Shown: positions 33,897 through 43,817 of the stretch, piece by piece
How positions within the stretch are numbered: position 1 is the stretch's first letter
Layout of the letters: every line of letters starts with the position of its first letter
Position numbers and translations under genes: made by a program
From: Candidatus Thiodiazotropha sp. (ex Monitilora ramsayi)
Lineage (GTDB): Bacteria; Pseudomonadota; Gammaproteobacteria; Chromatiales; Chromatiaceae
Direction of reading: 5' to 3'
NCBI GenBank assembly: GCA_025655595.1
Contig: JAHXIO010000003.1
Location: forward strand, 186,001 to 250,000
Length of the DNA: 64,000 nt
Notes under the pieces: model-generated
What the model was told of the DNA's origin: nothing
Database searches by the model: none
The model's input: only the letters and a program-made list of their open reading frames with translations

Positions 33897-36434
33897 TCAG
33901 GTTATTGAGCTACGGTTCCAGTGCCCACCTTCGCGCACCAGATCCTCTATGGCAGTAGCATTCACCGGACGGCTGAAAAAATATCCCTGACCCCGATGAC
34001 AACCGTTGCGCACCAGGCATTGCCACTGCTCTCGGCTCTCGATACCCTCGGCCAGGGCTCGCTTATTGAGGTTCTTGGCCAGCTCGATGGTGGTGATTAC
34101 GATCTGTTCATCGTCACGTTTTGTTGCTACGCCGTCGACAAAGGATTTATCGATCTTAAGTGTATCAACAGGGAGATTTTTCAGCCGGCTGAGTGAGGAG
34201 TAGCCGGTGCCGAAGTCATCCAGACTGAGACCTATGCCAAGGTTGTGCAGACGTTTTAGCATGTCGATGACATCGGGGGATGCGTGCAGTGTTGCCCCCT
34301 CCGTGATCTCAAGCGCCAGTGCGGAGGCTGGGATTTGTGCATCTTCCAGGGCCTGAAGGACAGTGCTTTCCAGATCATCCCGTTGCAGTTGCAGGGTTGA
34401 TAAATTGACAGCAATCCTGAGATTAAGACCCTTTTCATGCCATTTTGCCATTTGACGACAGGCGGTCTGAAGCACCCAGCGCCCTATGGGCAATATGAGA
34501 CCGCACTCTTCCGCTACCGGAATCAGTTCTTTTGGCGAGACGTTCCCCAGGGTTGCAGAATTCAGTCTTAGCAGGGCCTCTACGGCCAGGATCCGACCAT
34601 CGCTCAGATCAACGATGGGCTGGTACAGTAGGTGGAATTCCTCCTTGATCAATGCCTGGTTGAGTCCCGTCTCCAACATATGACGATGCTGGATGCGCTC
34701 TGCCAAATCACCTGCGAATAGGGCATAGGTGTCACGCCCATCTCCCTTGGCAGTGTACATGGCAGCATCGGCATTTTTCAGCATTTCAACCCTGTCCCTT
34801 GCGTCCTCTGGGAACAGACTGATGCCGATGCTGGTTTTAATGTAGTAGTTTTTGCCGTCCACCAAGAAGGGGGCATGCATGGTGTCGAGTACCCGCCGAG
34901 CCAGTGTGGTGGCTTTCAGGGCCAAGTGTCCGGCAGGATCCTCCGAATCATCCTCTTTTCCATCCGGAAACATCAGGATCAGGAATTCATCGCCACCCTG
35001 ACGGGCCACAATATCGGGCTGGCGAACCTCATTGCGCAGGCGTTTGGCCACCTGGGTCAGCAGTTCATCTCCGGTTGTGTGTCCTGCGCTGTCGTTGATC
35101 ACGCCGAAGTTGTCCAGGTCGAGGAACAACAAGGCTAATCCATGTTCGTAACGACGGGCATGCGCCAATGCATTGTCCACTGCCTCAAGGAAAGCGACTC
35201 GATTCGGCAGACCTGTCAAGCTGTCGTGATGGGCCAAGTATTCAATACGCTGCAGGCTTTGTTTCTGCTCGGTAATGTCCTGAAAGGCCACCACTCCGCC
35301 CACAACGCGACGCTGATCGAAGAGGGGAGTGGCGATGTAGGAGACGGGAAGGGGGCTGCGTTCTCTGTTCATGAACTGGTCATCACGGCTGGCATGCGAT
35401 TCGCCGCTCTGTAGCACGCCGAGCATGGGACACTCATCTTCCTGACAGGGGCTGCCATCCATCTTCAGATAGTGGATGAAGCCATGAACCGATTTACCCT
35501 GTAGCTCATGCTCCTTCCAGCCCAAAAGCTGTTCCGCAGCGGGATTGAGGAAGGTCAATCGTCCCTTACCGTCGAATCCCAGTAATCCTTCTCCCAGGGC
35601 GCTGATGACCGATCGATTGTAGTTACCAGCCCGGGCCAGGGAGTGAATGGCCTGCTGACGATCTTCCAGGTGACGGTGTGCGCGGCGAGTGTAGAAGCCG
35701 ATGCCCAACATACCGCAGAGCCAGATTCCACCATGCGTGGTACCGATCAGTAGCAACTGTTCAGCGCTATCTTTGCGATAGGGGGCCATGGGAATGGCAA
35801 TAGAAACACCGCCACGGATATCGCCTACCTCATAGCCGTGCCGTTCATGGCATTTCAGACAACGTTGCTTGGTGACCATGGGGCGCATCATGCGCAGGCT
35901 GGGCTGGTTGCGAAAGGCTACAATTTCCGCCACCTCATCAGACTCTCTTTTAAATGTCTTGAGTACAGCGCGTTCCCACTCATCCGGCTCATTCTCATCA
36001 TGCAGCGGATCCAGACTGGTGATGTGAATGTAATCGTTATGCATTCGGCTGAAGCGCTCATTGATCTGACGAATCATATAAGCTGGATTCATCAGGGTGA
36101 GGTCTTGGCCGGCATCCGTGGTCACATCCCTGTTAGGCAGCTCTTCCAGGTGGGGGTTGGGCTGGGTGTGATCGGAGACCTTTACATAGACACCTCCCTG
36201 AGTGGCACCCCACTGGCGTACTGCCTGATCTTTTAGAAAATAGGCGCGAGCGACACCGAGAGCCGTAGCAAACTCCCGATTCCCCTGGTCATGCATCGTC
36301 CAGGTGAAGGCACCGGTGATCAGCAATGTCCAGGCAATGAGCGCAATCAGGGTGTATTTGCGCAGGGACCCCAGTGCGGAGGTGAACCCGCTCTGGAGGT
36401 CTGTGTTGGTTTCAGGTGTGGTCGGGTTCGCCAC
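33897..36434 (-). CDS. Haem-type sensor with PAS, GGDEF and EAL domains
   Basis: This 845-aa protein is bounded by membrane helices at about 28-46 and 226-247. The periplasmic region is a Tll0287/DUF3365-like sensor with one haem-binding CLKCH (192-196). A PAS domain (about 265-385) follows, then GGDEF with RQGGDEF and an RQPD inhibitory site, then an EAL domain with intact catalytic residues (EALLR, EITEGA, DDFGTGYSS, KIDKSF, AEGIES). It probably couples redox or gas sensing to cyclic-di-GMP turnover. The gene is monocistronic. Confidence 0.93.
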   Translation of the reverse strand: MANPTTPETNTDLQSGFTSALGSLRKYTLIALIAWTLLITGAFTWTMHDQGNREFATALGVARAYFLKDQAVRQWGATQGGVYVKVSDHTQPNPHLEELPNRDVTTDAGQDLTLMNPAYMIRQINERFSRMHNDYIHITSLDPLHDENEPDEWERAVLKTFKRESDEVAEIVAFRNQPSLRMMRPMVTKQRCLKCHERHGYEVGDIRGGVSIAIPMAPYRKDSAEQLLLIGTTHGGIWLCGMLGIGFYTRRAHRHLEDRQQAIHSLARAGNYNRSVISALGEGLLGFDGKGRLTFLNPAAEQLLGWKEHELQGKSVHGFIHYLKMDGSPCQEDECPMLGVLQSGESHASRDDQFMNRERSPLPVSYIATPLFDQRRVVGGVVAFQDITEQKQSLQRIEYLAHHDSLTGLPNRVAFLEAVDNALAHARRYEHGLALLFLDLDNFGVINDSAGHTTGDELLTQVAKRLRNEVRQPDIVARQGGDEFLILMFPDGKEDDSEDPAGHLALKATTLARRVLDTMHAPFLVDGKNYYIKTSIGISLFPEDARDRVEMLKNADAAMYTAKGDGRDTYALFAGDLAERIQHRHMLETGLNQALIKEEFHLLYQPIVDLSDGRILAVEALLRLNSATLGNVSPKELIPVAEECGLILPIGRWVLQTACRQMAKWHEKGLNLRIAVNLSTLQLQRDDLESTVLQALEDAQIPASALALEITEGATLHASPDVIDMLKRLHNLGIGLSLDDFGTGYSSLSRLKNLPVDTLKIDKSFVDGVATKRDDEQIVITTIELAKNLNKRALAEGIESREQWQCLVRNGCHRGQGYFFSRPVNATAIEDLVREGGHWNRSSIT

Positions 36435-37119
36435 GGATTCTCCGGATCGCTTCTCTATTCAGGGTCTAGATGTCACTCCTATGACTTTTTATTATTGCTT
36501 AGGTAACGGCGGTAGTAGAAAAAAGTTTAGCTTTTTAGTAATTATTTCCAAATCCGAAAGAGAAAGATCAATTTAGAAAGTTTCTAAATAAATGCTCATT
36601 GATCTGTGTATAAACAGTACCTGGACCAGACTATGAGTGAACATTCAGGATATATTTTTTATGAAGCATGTAACATATTGAATTATATGAATATAATGAC
36701 TTCAAGACAGAGAAAGCATTTGTTGATTTCAGGTTAAGAGCGTACGTTAGGCAACAAGGGACTAGGAATGACTGGACTCTTGTCTTAATTGGGTCATGCC
36801 AATTAGGCTATTCTATTACCCTCAATCTTTGATCCCACTGCAGTTCAAGTCCAAGGTGTACGTGCAAGATCTTTATAGGCGTACATGATTGGTTATACCA
36901 GCAATGATCCTCCAACATCCAGCGGATGGCCTAAGTCTGCTTGAGTCCGCCTGAGTTAAATACATATGCCAGATATCTCGAATCGCCATTGTCGATCAAT
37001 CGACTCTTTCGACCTCAGATCATCCAATATCATTTTTCAGCTTGGGTTCGAGAAAAAAAAGAAGTTTTATATGCATATCCTGGGCATACAATTTCATTGA
37101 ACCGATAATTAATTTGAAT
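36435..37119. other. Intergenic, no gene seen
   Basis: This is about 685 AT-rich bases between the cyclic-di-GMP gene and the rhodanese gene. No ORF over 60 codons looks real, and no tRNA or strong terminator was found. It marks the left edge of the AT-rich 37-45 kb segment. Confidence 0.5.
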
Positions 37120-37527
37120 TTATATACGAGCCACAGGTCGTCCATCATTAATCCACTGCTTAATACCATCTTGCACGTTATATACATTACTATATCCCAT
37201 TTGCAGGGATAAATACTGTGCGAGCTTACGACTTCTATCACCAACATGACAAATCAAGATAATCTTGTCATCCTTTCCTACATTACGAGTAAAAATGGTG
37301 AGAAATTCTGGTTGTACATTACCTCCTGCATCCACATAAGTTAGTAATTTACTACCCTCTATAACGCCGGTCCGTTTCCATTCGTCAGCACGGCGGATAT
37401 CATAAATCAGTACATCTTGTCTGAGTATATTATTTAACTGCTCACTATCCAGATTACTGTAAGATGATTTGACGCAAGCTGTCAGTCCTGGCAACAGTAG
37501 AAAAAGGCTAAGGATCCTGTAAAACAT
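37120..37527 (-). CDS. Rhodanese-like lipoprotein
   Basis: The product is 135 aa from the ATG behind GGAG; an in-frame TTG two codons upstream is less likely. A lipobox (LLPGLTAC) follows a short hydrophobic signal. The rhodanese domain has DIRRADEW and the active-site loop CHVGDRSRK. It would be a membrane-anchored sulfurtransferase or a non-catalytic sulfur-binding protein in the periplasm. The coding DNA is AT-rich. Confidence 0.85.
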   Translation of the reverse strand: MFYRILSLFLLLPGLTACVKSSYSNLDSEQLNNILRQDVLIYDIRRADEWKRTGVIEGSKLLTYVDAGGNVQPEFLTIFTRNVGKDDKIILICHVGDRSRKLAQYLSLQMGYSNVYNVQDGIKQWINDGRPVARI

Positions 37528-37629
37528 CCTCAATACTCCATAATAATTAATAAAGACAGTGTGACGCTGACCTACTATTAGTGGTTAGAATGTCTCTGCT
37601 CTGGCCTTTGCTTATGGTTCTATCCGTGC

Positions 37630-38301
37630 TCATTCATCACTATTCATAAAACCTATCAAATGCAGCAGGCTGGTAAATAAATTGAAAATTGATACATACA
37701 GAGTCACTGTTGCCATGATGTAATTGGTTTCCCCGCCGTGGATAATGTTGCTGGTTTCATACAGAATCAATCCGGCCATCAGCAGAATAAACATGGAAGA
37801 GACTGCCACTGAGAGACCTGATATTTCAAAGAAAACTGCAGCCAAACCAGCAAAGAATGCCACTAGTATACCCACTGCAAGGAAGCTGCCCATAAAACTA
37901 AAATCTTTACGGGTCGACAGCGCGTAACCCGACAAGCTGAGAAATATTGCACCGGTAGCACCCATGGCGGTCATCACAATCTGCCCACCGTTAGGCATGG
38001 CCATGTAGGCATTGAGAATAGGGCCCAATGTATATCCCATAAAGCCGGTCAGTGAGAAAACAAAAGCAAGCCCAAGACTGCTGTTGCGGAATTTCGCAGT
38101 CAACAGTAGCAGTCCAAAGTAACCAGCAAGCGTGAGCAGTAGTCCAGGGTGTGGTAGGTTAAGCATCATCGAAAAACCTGCTGTTAACGCACTGAACAAC
38201 AGAGTCATTGACAGTAAGGTATAAGTATTTCGGATAACTTTATTTGTAGCAAGTGGAGCTGTCTGGTCCGCAGTCACAGACTGTATCGGCATATTGTTCA
38301 T
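37630..38301 (-). CDS. Bax inhibitor-1 / YccA family membrane protein
   Basis: This 223-aa protein has seven hydrophobic helices and the family pattern ending in SIFNLFTSLLHLIGFMNSDE (20 residues). The bacterial BI-1/YccA group includes FtsH modulators and calcium-leak-like channels. It has the same orientation as the HPF gene 47 bp upstream, probably one stress operon. Confidence 0.88.
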   Translation of the reverse strand: MNNMPIQSVTADQTAPLATNKVIRNTYTLLSMTLLFSALTAGFSMMLNLPHPGLLLTLAGYFGLLLLTAKFRNSSLGLAFVFSLTGFMGYTLGPILNAYMAMPNGGQIVMTAMGATGAIFLSLSGYALSTRKDFSFMGSFLAVGILVAFFAGLAAVFFEISGLSVAVSSMFILLMAGLILYETSNIIHGGETNYIMATVTLYVSIFNLFTSLLHLIGFMNSDE

Positions 38302-38348
38302 GATTTATTTCCTCTAATTATTATACGAATTGGATATATGAAGAGCGG

Positions 38349-38684
38349 TTATCCGGTATTTTTATTGCCGTGCCGCAACAAAGTGTGTTGACGGCTTATT
38401 CTGCGTATAACCGTGCGTCCTGTGCGATCAGTTGCCCGGTCAATTGCGACATACAGATCAGCCTCGATATCTTCAACCAATACATCGGGTAAAGCAGCCA
38501 GTGTCACATGAACTTGACAACGCTTGTCCGCCCCGCCACGCGGACCATTGATGTCAGACAATTTCACCACAACCCGCTGAATACGATCTTTACAACATGA
38601 CAAAGTAAAATGCAGTCTCCGTTTAGTATGATCACGTATAGCCTCTGTTAGATAAAAATTACGTGCCTGAATATCAATTTGCAT
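38349..38684 (-). CDS. hpf: HPF/RaiA-family ribosome-associated protein
   Basis: The product is 111 aa from MQIDIQARNF; a longer frame has no better start. The fold pattern (beta strand, helix EAIRDHTKRRL, and DIEADLYVAIDRATDRTGRTV near the end) matches short hibernation-promoting factors. It would bind the ribosomal A/P site region under stress. It is co-oriented with the BI-1 gene and divergent from the NhaR-like regulator. Confidence 0.82.
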   Translation of the reverse strand: MQIDIQARNFYLTEAIRDHTKRRLHFTLSCCKDRIQRVVVKLSDINGPRGGADKRCQVHVTLAALPDVLVEDIEADLYVAIDRATDRTGRTVIRRISRQHTLLRHGNKNTG

Positions 38685-38764
38685 TGGATTCTCTATGTTG
38701 ATCTTCAGGAAAACATATTGGCAGATCTTTAACACAGTAAAAGTCGAATATTATTGATATACTA

Positions 38765-38779
38765 TTCGTAATATACGAA
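38765..38779. promoter_or_regulatory. Perfect TTCGTA-ATA-TACGAA inverted repeat
   Basis: A 15-bp palindrome lies between the hpf and NhaR-like genes, in an AT-rich divergent promoter. Related TTCG/CGAA repeats lie at 39887-39899, about 38320 and about 42679-42702. It is a candidate LysR-type operator. Confidence 0.5.
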
Positions 38780-38793
38780 CGTAAGGAAAGCTG

Positions 38794-39693
38794 ATGATTA
38801 ACTACAAACATCTGCACTATTTTTGGGCTGTTGCCAGGGAGGGTGGTGTCGCTAGAGCTAGTGAGAGACTTCACTTGACACCCCAAACGATTAGTGGACA
38901 AGTGAGCTTGCTGGAAGATTCTTTGGGCGCAGCTTTATTTTCTCGTATCGGACGAAACCTTGAACTTACTGAGATGGGACGTTTGGTATTGAGCTATGCT
39001 GATGAGATCTTCTCGTTGGGCAATGAGTTAGAAGAGGTGATGCATCATAAACCGGATGATCGTCCTCAACTCTTTAGGGTAGGTGTTGTAGATGTACTAC
39101 CCAAGTCTATCGCGCACCGAATTCTTAAACCTGCTCTACAGATGTCAGAACAGGTACGTATGGTCTGCCGTGAGGCAGACCTAGATACCCTTTTGGCGGA
39201 ACTTGCTGTACACCGTCTTGACCTTGTGCTTGCCGATCGACCAATACCTCCTACAGTCAGTACACGAGGTTTCAGTCATAAACTTGGCGAGTGTGCAGTT
39301 AGCTTCTTCGCTACAAAAAAATTGTCAAAGAAACTAAGAGGTGATTTTCCAGACTGTCTGGATGCTGCCCCATTGTTATTGCCTAGCAGTGGAAACCAAC
39401 TACGTTCCAGCATTGACCAGTGGCTGGATAAGCATCGTCTCCACCCCCGCATGATTGCTGAATTTGATGACAGCGCCTTGATGAAGGCATTTGGCCAGGA
39501 AGGTGCAGGCGTCTTTATTGCACCCGCTGCCATTAAGGAGGAGGTGGAGTGGCAGTATCAAGTTTCTACGATTGGTCAGGCTGATCAGGTGAGAGAGCGC
39601 TTCTACGCTATATCTGTCGAGAGAAAAGTTACTCATCCTGTCGTCTCATTGCTTATGGAAACAGCCAGAGAATCACTGTTTGCTGATGAATAG
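38794..39693 (+). CDS. nhaR: NhaR-like LysR transcriptional regulator
   Basis: This 299-aa protein begins MINYKHLHYFWAVAREGG, with the LysR helix-turn-helix and RASERLHLTPQTISGQVS, typical of the NhaR branch that responds to sodium. The effector domain is of usual length. It sits in a cluster with a cation:proton antiporter, BI-1, HPF and a universal stress protein, which fits an ion- or osmotic-stress role. Its likely targets are the neighbouring genes that share TTCG/CGAA sites. Confidence 0.85.
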   Translation: MINYKHLHYFWAVAREGGVARASERLHLTPQTISGQVSLLEDSLGAALFSRIGRNLELTEMGRLVLSYADEIFSLGNELEEVMHHKPDDRPQLFRVGVVDVLPKSIAHRILKPALQMSEQVRMVCREADLDTLLAELAVHRLDLVLADRPIPPTVSTRGFSHKLGECAVSFFATKKLSKKLRGDFPDCLDAAPLLLPSSGNQLRSSIDQWLDKHRLHPRMIAEFDDSALMKAFGQEGAGVFIAPAAIKEEVEWQYQVSTIGQADQVRERFYAISVERKVTHPVVSLLMETARESLFADE

Positions 39694-40184
39694 TCGAGTA
39701 TTAGTGTTACAAATGGATAAATAATTTCAGGATCCCCCAAGTAAAAGGTGCGTCTGTCTCAGCTCCTGGTAATAGAGTTTTATAAAATCCCCGCCGTATT
39801 TGAATAGCTTATTCTTTGCCAGGCAATCTGTGGCCTAATACACATGGCTTCAGCAATTCTCTCATTATATGCGGCTAATCAAATAATCGAATATTTCGAA
39901 TATTAGATGCAAAAGATTCGACTATTTAAATTCTTATAAAAGTTATAGAGTCTATCATTGAATGAGAAGTATAGGTTTATAGAGGAAGAGCTATTATATT
40001 CATCTACATATTACAAATACTTTTAGATGTGTCTGTCACACAGGAAACGATATCGATTATTTAGACAAAGAAAAAAACATAACATTTACGGTTGTAACGT
40101 AAGAATACTCTGATGAAAGATCAGTAGTGACAGAGTAAACTGTGTCGCAGTGTATCATAGCCAATTGACGTGCATACGACGACC
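39694..40184. other. AT-rich intergenic with inverted repeat
   Basis: About 490 bases have no gene. A perfect palindrome TCGAA-TAT-TTCGA lies at 39887-39899, followed by a further TTCGA at about 39917. It is a candidate operator for the NhaR-like protein upstream of the BON gene. Confidence 0.55.
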
Positions 40185-40694
40185 ATGCATAGAAATATTT
40201 TACTATCAGTATTGCTTCTTACTACAGGCCTATATCAGACACAATCTGTGCTGGCGCAGCATAGTGATAATTTCATACAACACACGATCGAATGGGAGAT
40301 TGGAGAGACAGGTAGGCTGCAAAGCACAGTAATTGAGGTGTACGTTAAGGAGCGAATAGTCACGCTTACCGGACACGTATGGCTCTACGAACAGAAATTG
40401 ATCAGTAGCCAAATAGCCTGGATGACACTCGGTGTGATCAAAGTAAATAACGAAATACGAGTTGTTCCAAAAAATCCTATATCGGATAAAAGTATCAAAC
40501 AAGCTATTAGAGAAATCGTTAATGCTGATGAAAGGTTCAGAATTTCTGATTTAAATATATCTGTCAACGATGGAAAAGTTATATTGGTTGGTAGTTTTCT
40601 TAGCTTACACGATCCTCCAAGACTTAAATGTAAAATTGCACAAATCGAGGGAGTGGTAGATATCAGAATTAGTGCAGCATTCATTACCTACTAA
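40185..40694 (+). CDS. Secreted BON-domain protein
   Basis: The product is 169 aa from the ATG at 40185, with a signal peptide (ILLSVLLLTTGLYQTQSVLA). Two BON-like units follow (about 40-95 and 105-165), each ending with a GHVWL/GSFLS-type turn. BON proteins bind membranes or lipids in the periplasm. It lies 51 bp upstream of the antiporter gene and is AT-rich like its neighbours. Confidence 0.8.
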   Translation: MHRNILLSVLLLTTGLYQTQSVLAQHSDNFIQHTIEWEIGETGRLQSTVIEVYVKERIVTLTGHVWLYEQKLISSQIAWMTLGVIKVNNEIRVVPKNPISDKSIKQAIREIVNADERFRISDLNISVNDGKVILVGSFLSLHDPPRLKCKIAQIEGVVDIRISAAFITY

Positions 40695-40745
40695 TAAATT
40701 TACAAGAGTACCAACTAGTGAAATTACACTAAGAGCTCTAACATA

Positions 40746-42425
40746 ATGCTCCCCATATTCGATGATGTATTTACTGAAATCGCGGTTCTATTAATATTAG
40801 CCGCCATCATTGGTGCTATTGGTATAAGGTTGCGTCAACCACTGATAGTCGCCTTCATTGCAGTGGGTATCATGGTAGGACCTTCGGTTCTTGGTTGGGT
40901 ATCAGCCAATGACCAGGTTGATCTTCTGGCAAAGCTCGGGATTGCGCTGTTATTGTTTGTGGTTGGGCTCAAGCTGGATCTGAATATCATCCGTTCTATG
41001 GGGACTGTAGCGCTCGCGACAGGACTAGGGCAGGTATTTTTCACTTCTATAATTGGTTATCTAATTGCCATTAGCCTAGGGATGACACTGGTGACAGCAC
41101 TGTATGTCTCAGTAGCCCTGACCTTCTCCAGTACCATCATCATTGTCAAACTACTATCCGATAAGCGTGAGGTGGATACACTTCATGGACGTATCGCTAT
41201 AGGTTTTCTCATAGTTCAGGATATTGTAGTTGTACTCGTCATGATTGGGTTGACAGCACTAAGTGAGACACAAGATGCCGCCGGTCTTGGACGAGAATCG
41301 GCCTGGGTATTATTGAAAGGCGGCCTGTTCATTGTTGTTATCGGATTGTTAATGCGCTATGTGTTGACACCCTTACTACACCATTTGGCTCGTTCTTCTG
41401 AGTTGTTAGTTCTGTTCGCCATTGCTTGGGCTGTTACTCTGGGAGCCTTGGGCGTATATCTGGGCTTCAGTAAGGAGGTGGGCGCCTTTCTTGCTGGTGT
41501 ATCACTAGCGTCTACACCATACCGTGAAGCAATAGGAGCACGTTTGGTTAGCCTACGTGACTTTTTATTACTATTCTTTTTCATAGACTTGGGTGCCGGT
41601 CTGGAATTGGCAACACTCGGTACGCAGGTGGTACCAGCCATTTTGCTTTCTTGTTTTGTGCTTATCGGTAATCCGTTGATCGTAATGATCATTCTGGGTG
41701 CCATGGGTTATCGCAAGCGTACCGGTTTTCTTGCCGGACTGACAGTGGCTCAAATCAGTGAATTCTCATTAATCATGGGAGCCTTAGGGATGAGTTTAGG
41801 ACATATAGATAATGAGACGATGGGGCTTATCACTTTGGTAGGATTGATCACTATCAGTATCTCGACCTACATGATTCTGTATTCTCATTATCTCTACGAG
41901 CAACTCTCTTCCTGGCTAGATGTGTTCGAGCGTAAGCGGGCATACCGGGAAGACTCTATGGGAAGGGCCGTAGATGAGAGAAGTATCGACGTCATCCTTT
42001 TCGGTTTGGGACGTTTTGGTTCGAGTATCGCACGGGAATTGAAAAAGCGGGGCCATCATGTTCTCGCAGTAGATTTTGACCCGGAGCTGGTACGCAAGCA
42101 GGAAGAGGAGGGTTTTGAGATAAGATACGGCGATGCTGAAGACCCGGAATTTCTCATTAGCCTGCCCCTTGGTCAGTCATCTTGGATTTTGAGCAGCTTA
42201 CGGGAAATGCCTATTAATCTCGGATTGCTACATGGTCTGCGGGATAATGGCTACAAAGGCCGCGTGGCGGTGACAGCACATACCGCCTCAGATGCCAAAC
42301 ATTTAGAGCAATCTGGTGCTGATCGGGTACTCCTTCCTTATACCGATGCTGCCACAGAAGCTGTTGATAATCTGTTTGGTTCATGTGACAAAAAAACACT
42401 CGGGGTAGTGAATAACAGGAGATAG
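40746..42425 (+). CDS. CPA2-family cation:proton antiporter with RCK domain (KefB/YbaL-like)
   Basis: This 559-aa protein has 12 or so helices of the Na+/H+ exchanger type over residues 1-390, and then an RCK NAD-binding domain (FGLGRFGSSIARELKKRG at about 415). Such proteins exchange K+ or Na+ for H+. The family label is solid; the ion is not. It probably forms an operon with the BON gene and belongs to the ion-stress cluster. Confidence 0.9.
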   Translation: MLPIFDDVFTEIAVLLILAAIIGAIGIRLRQPLIVAFIAVGIMVGPSVLGWVSANDQVDLLAKLGIALLLFVVGLKLDLNIIRSMGTVALATGLGQVFFTSIIGYLIAISLGMTLVTALYVSVALTFSSTIIIVKLLSDKREVDTLHGRIAIGFLIVQDIVVVLVMIGLTALSETQDAAGLGRESAWVLLKGGLFIVVIGLLMRYVLTPLLHHLARSSELLVLFAIAWAVTLGALGVYLGFSKEVGAFLAGVSLASTPYREAIGARLVSLRDFLLLFFFIDLGAGLELATLGTQVVPAILLSCFVLIGNPLIVMIILGAMGYRKRTGFLAGLTVAQISEFSLIMGALGMSLGHIDNETMGLITLVGLITISISTYMILYSHYLYEQLSSWLDVFERKRAYREDSMGRAVDERSIDVILFGLGRFGSSIARELKKRGHHVLAVDFDPELVRKQEEEGFEIRYGDAEDPEFLISLPLGQSSWILSSLREMPINLGLLHGLRDNGYKGRVAVTAHTASDAKHLEQSGADRVLLPYTDAATEAVDNLFGSCDKKTLGVVNNRR

Positions 42426-42779
42426 GCATAAGGTCAGATATCACAATTAAGATATGATTCCTTGAAATAGCTAATCCGACTATTTATGAAGGATCATTCA
42501 GATGTACGAATTGCCTTTATTAGGTCGAAGATCATTCGATAACGTATAGTTTCCCATATTTGTATCTAAGCATTATTCAGCTTTGTATAAGAGTGAACAT
42601 TGTTAAATGCATGTATAGATTGACTATTATAAGTAACTCTGATTATTAACAAATTCTTCCTTAATAAATCGAAATATACGAAGAAAGAGTTCTCATTCTT
42701 CGAATTATATAATTGTGAAAATAAGCATATAATTTGAGTGGGAACTGCAACTTGGACAGTTTCTTAGGGAGTGAATCAT
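42426..42779. other. AT-rich intergenic
   Basis: These 350 bases contain no gene. A 7-bp inverted repeat CGAAGAA/TTCTTCG (42679-42702), next to other TTCG and CGAA words, resembles the sites near the hpf and BON genes. Confidence 0.5.
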
Positions 42780-43763
42780 ATGAAGAGATTCAAAAATATT
42801 CTGTGTGTGGTCGACCCCCTAAGGGTATGCAAACCCACAATGATTCGTGCAGCTACACTGGCGAAAAATAATCAGGCAAAACTGACAGTTATTGATGTTG
42901 TTGAGCCTGTTACTGCTGGAATCGGAATGCCGGAGGGTGGGCCAATATCTGAGAATCTACAGACAGTGATTGTGAATGATCATCGTCAGAAATTGGAAAT
43001 TGAACTTGAGTCATATCGAAAACAGATCGAAATCAAAACAGATGTCCTTGTCGGTACCCCTTTTTTGGAAATTATCCGCGAAGTATTACGCAATGAACGC
43101 GACCTGGTAATCAAGGCCACTGAACATCAGCACTGGCTGGATCGACTTTTTGGTAGTGATGACATGCATCTTTTACGCAAATGTCCATGCCCGGTTTGGC
43201 TTATCAAGCGTCAGGCACCAAGTACTCACAGATGCATCCTGGCGGCAGTCGACGCAGGTGAAATTTATCTGCCAGATGAACAGAAATCAAGAGATATACT
43301 GAATCGACAGATTCTCAATATGGCCAGTTCTGTAGCCCTATCTGACTTCGCTGAACTCCATGTGGTACATGTGTGGGATGCGGTAGGAGAAAGCGCTCTG
43401 CGGAATAGTGGATTCATGATGCGGCAAGAAAATGAGGTCACTGCGTATGTTGAGAAAGTGAGACAATATCATGCTGCATGTTTTGATAGGTTGATAACTG
43501 AGATCACCACCAATTTCGGCCAAGACGCCATAGATTATCTTAAGCCGAAAGTACACTTGGTAAAAGGGTGGGCTCGTGAAGAGGTGCCTGTACTAGCGAG
43601 CCAGATCGAGGCTGATCTCATTGTCATGGGAACTGTTGCCCGTACCGGTATTTCGGGGTTCTTCATGGGCAACACAGCGGAGACGATTCTTAACCAGATT
43701 GACTGTTCAGTACTGGCGATCAAGCCCCCTGGCTTCTTAACGCCTGTCACGCTGGAAGCGTGA
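42780..43763 (+). CDS. Universal stress protein with two Usp domains (UspE-like)
   Basis: The product is 327 aa from the ATG behind TTAGGGAG; a GTG three codons earlier is less likely. Two Usp halves are recognisable: the first ends in RKCPCPVWLIKRQ, and the second ends in MGTVARTGISGFFMGNTAE and ILNQIDCSVLAIKPPGF. The second half keeps a G-x-x-G-type nucleotide pattern. It belongs to the stress/ion cluster. Confidence 0.9.
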   Translation: MKRFKNILCVVDPLRVCKPTMIRAATLAKNNQAKLTVIDVVEPVTAGIGMPEGGPISENLQTVIVNDHRQKLEIELESYRKQIEIKTDVLVGTPFLEIIREVLRNERDLVIKATEHQHWLDRLFGSDDMHLLRKCPCPVWLIKRQAPSTHRCILAAVDAGEIYLPDEQKSRDILNRQILNMASSVALSDFAELHVVHVWDAVGESALRNSGFMMRQENEVTAYVEKVRQYHAACFDRLITEITTNFGQDAIDYLKPKVHLVKGWAREEVPVLASQIEADLIVMGTVARTGISGFFMGNTAETILNQIDCSVLAIKPPGFLTPVTLEA

Positions 43764-43817
43764 ATAGCATAAAGATCGTCTATAGGCTGATCACCCTGAC
43801 TCACATATGTGTGGAGA

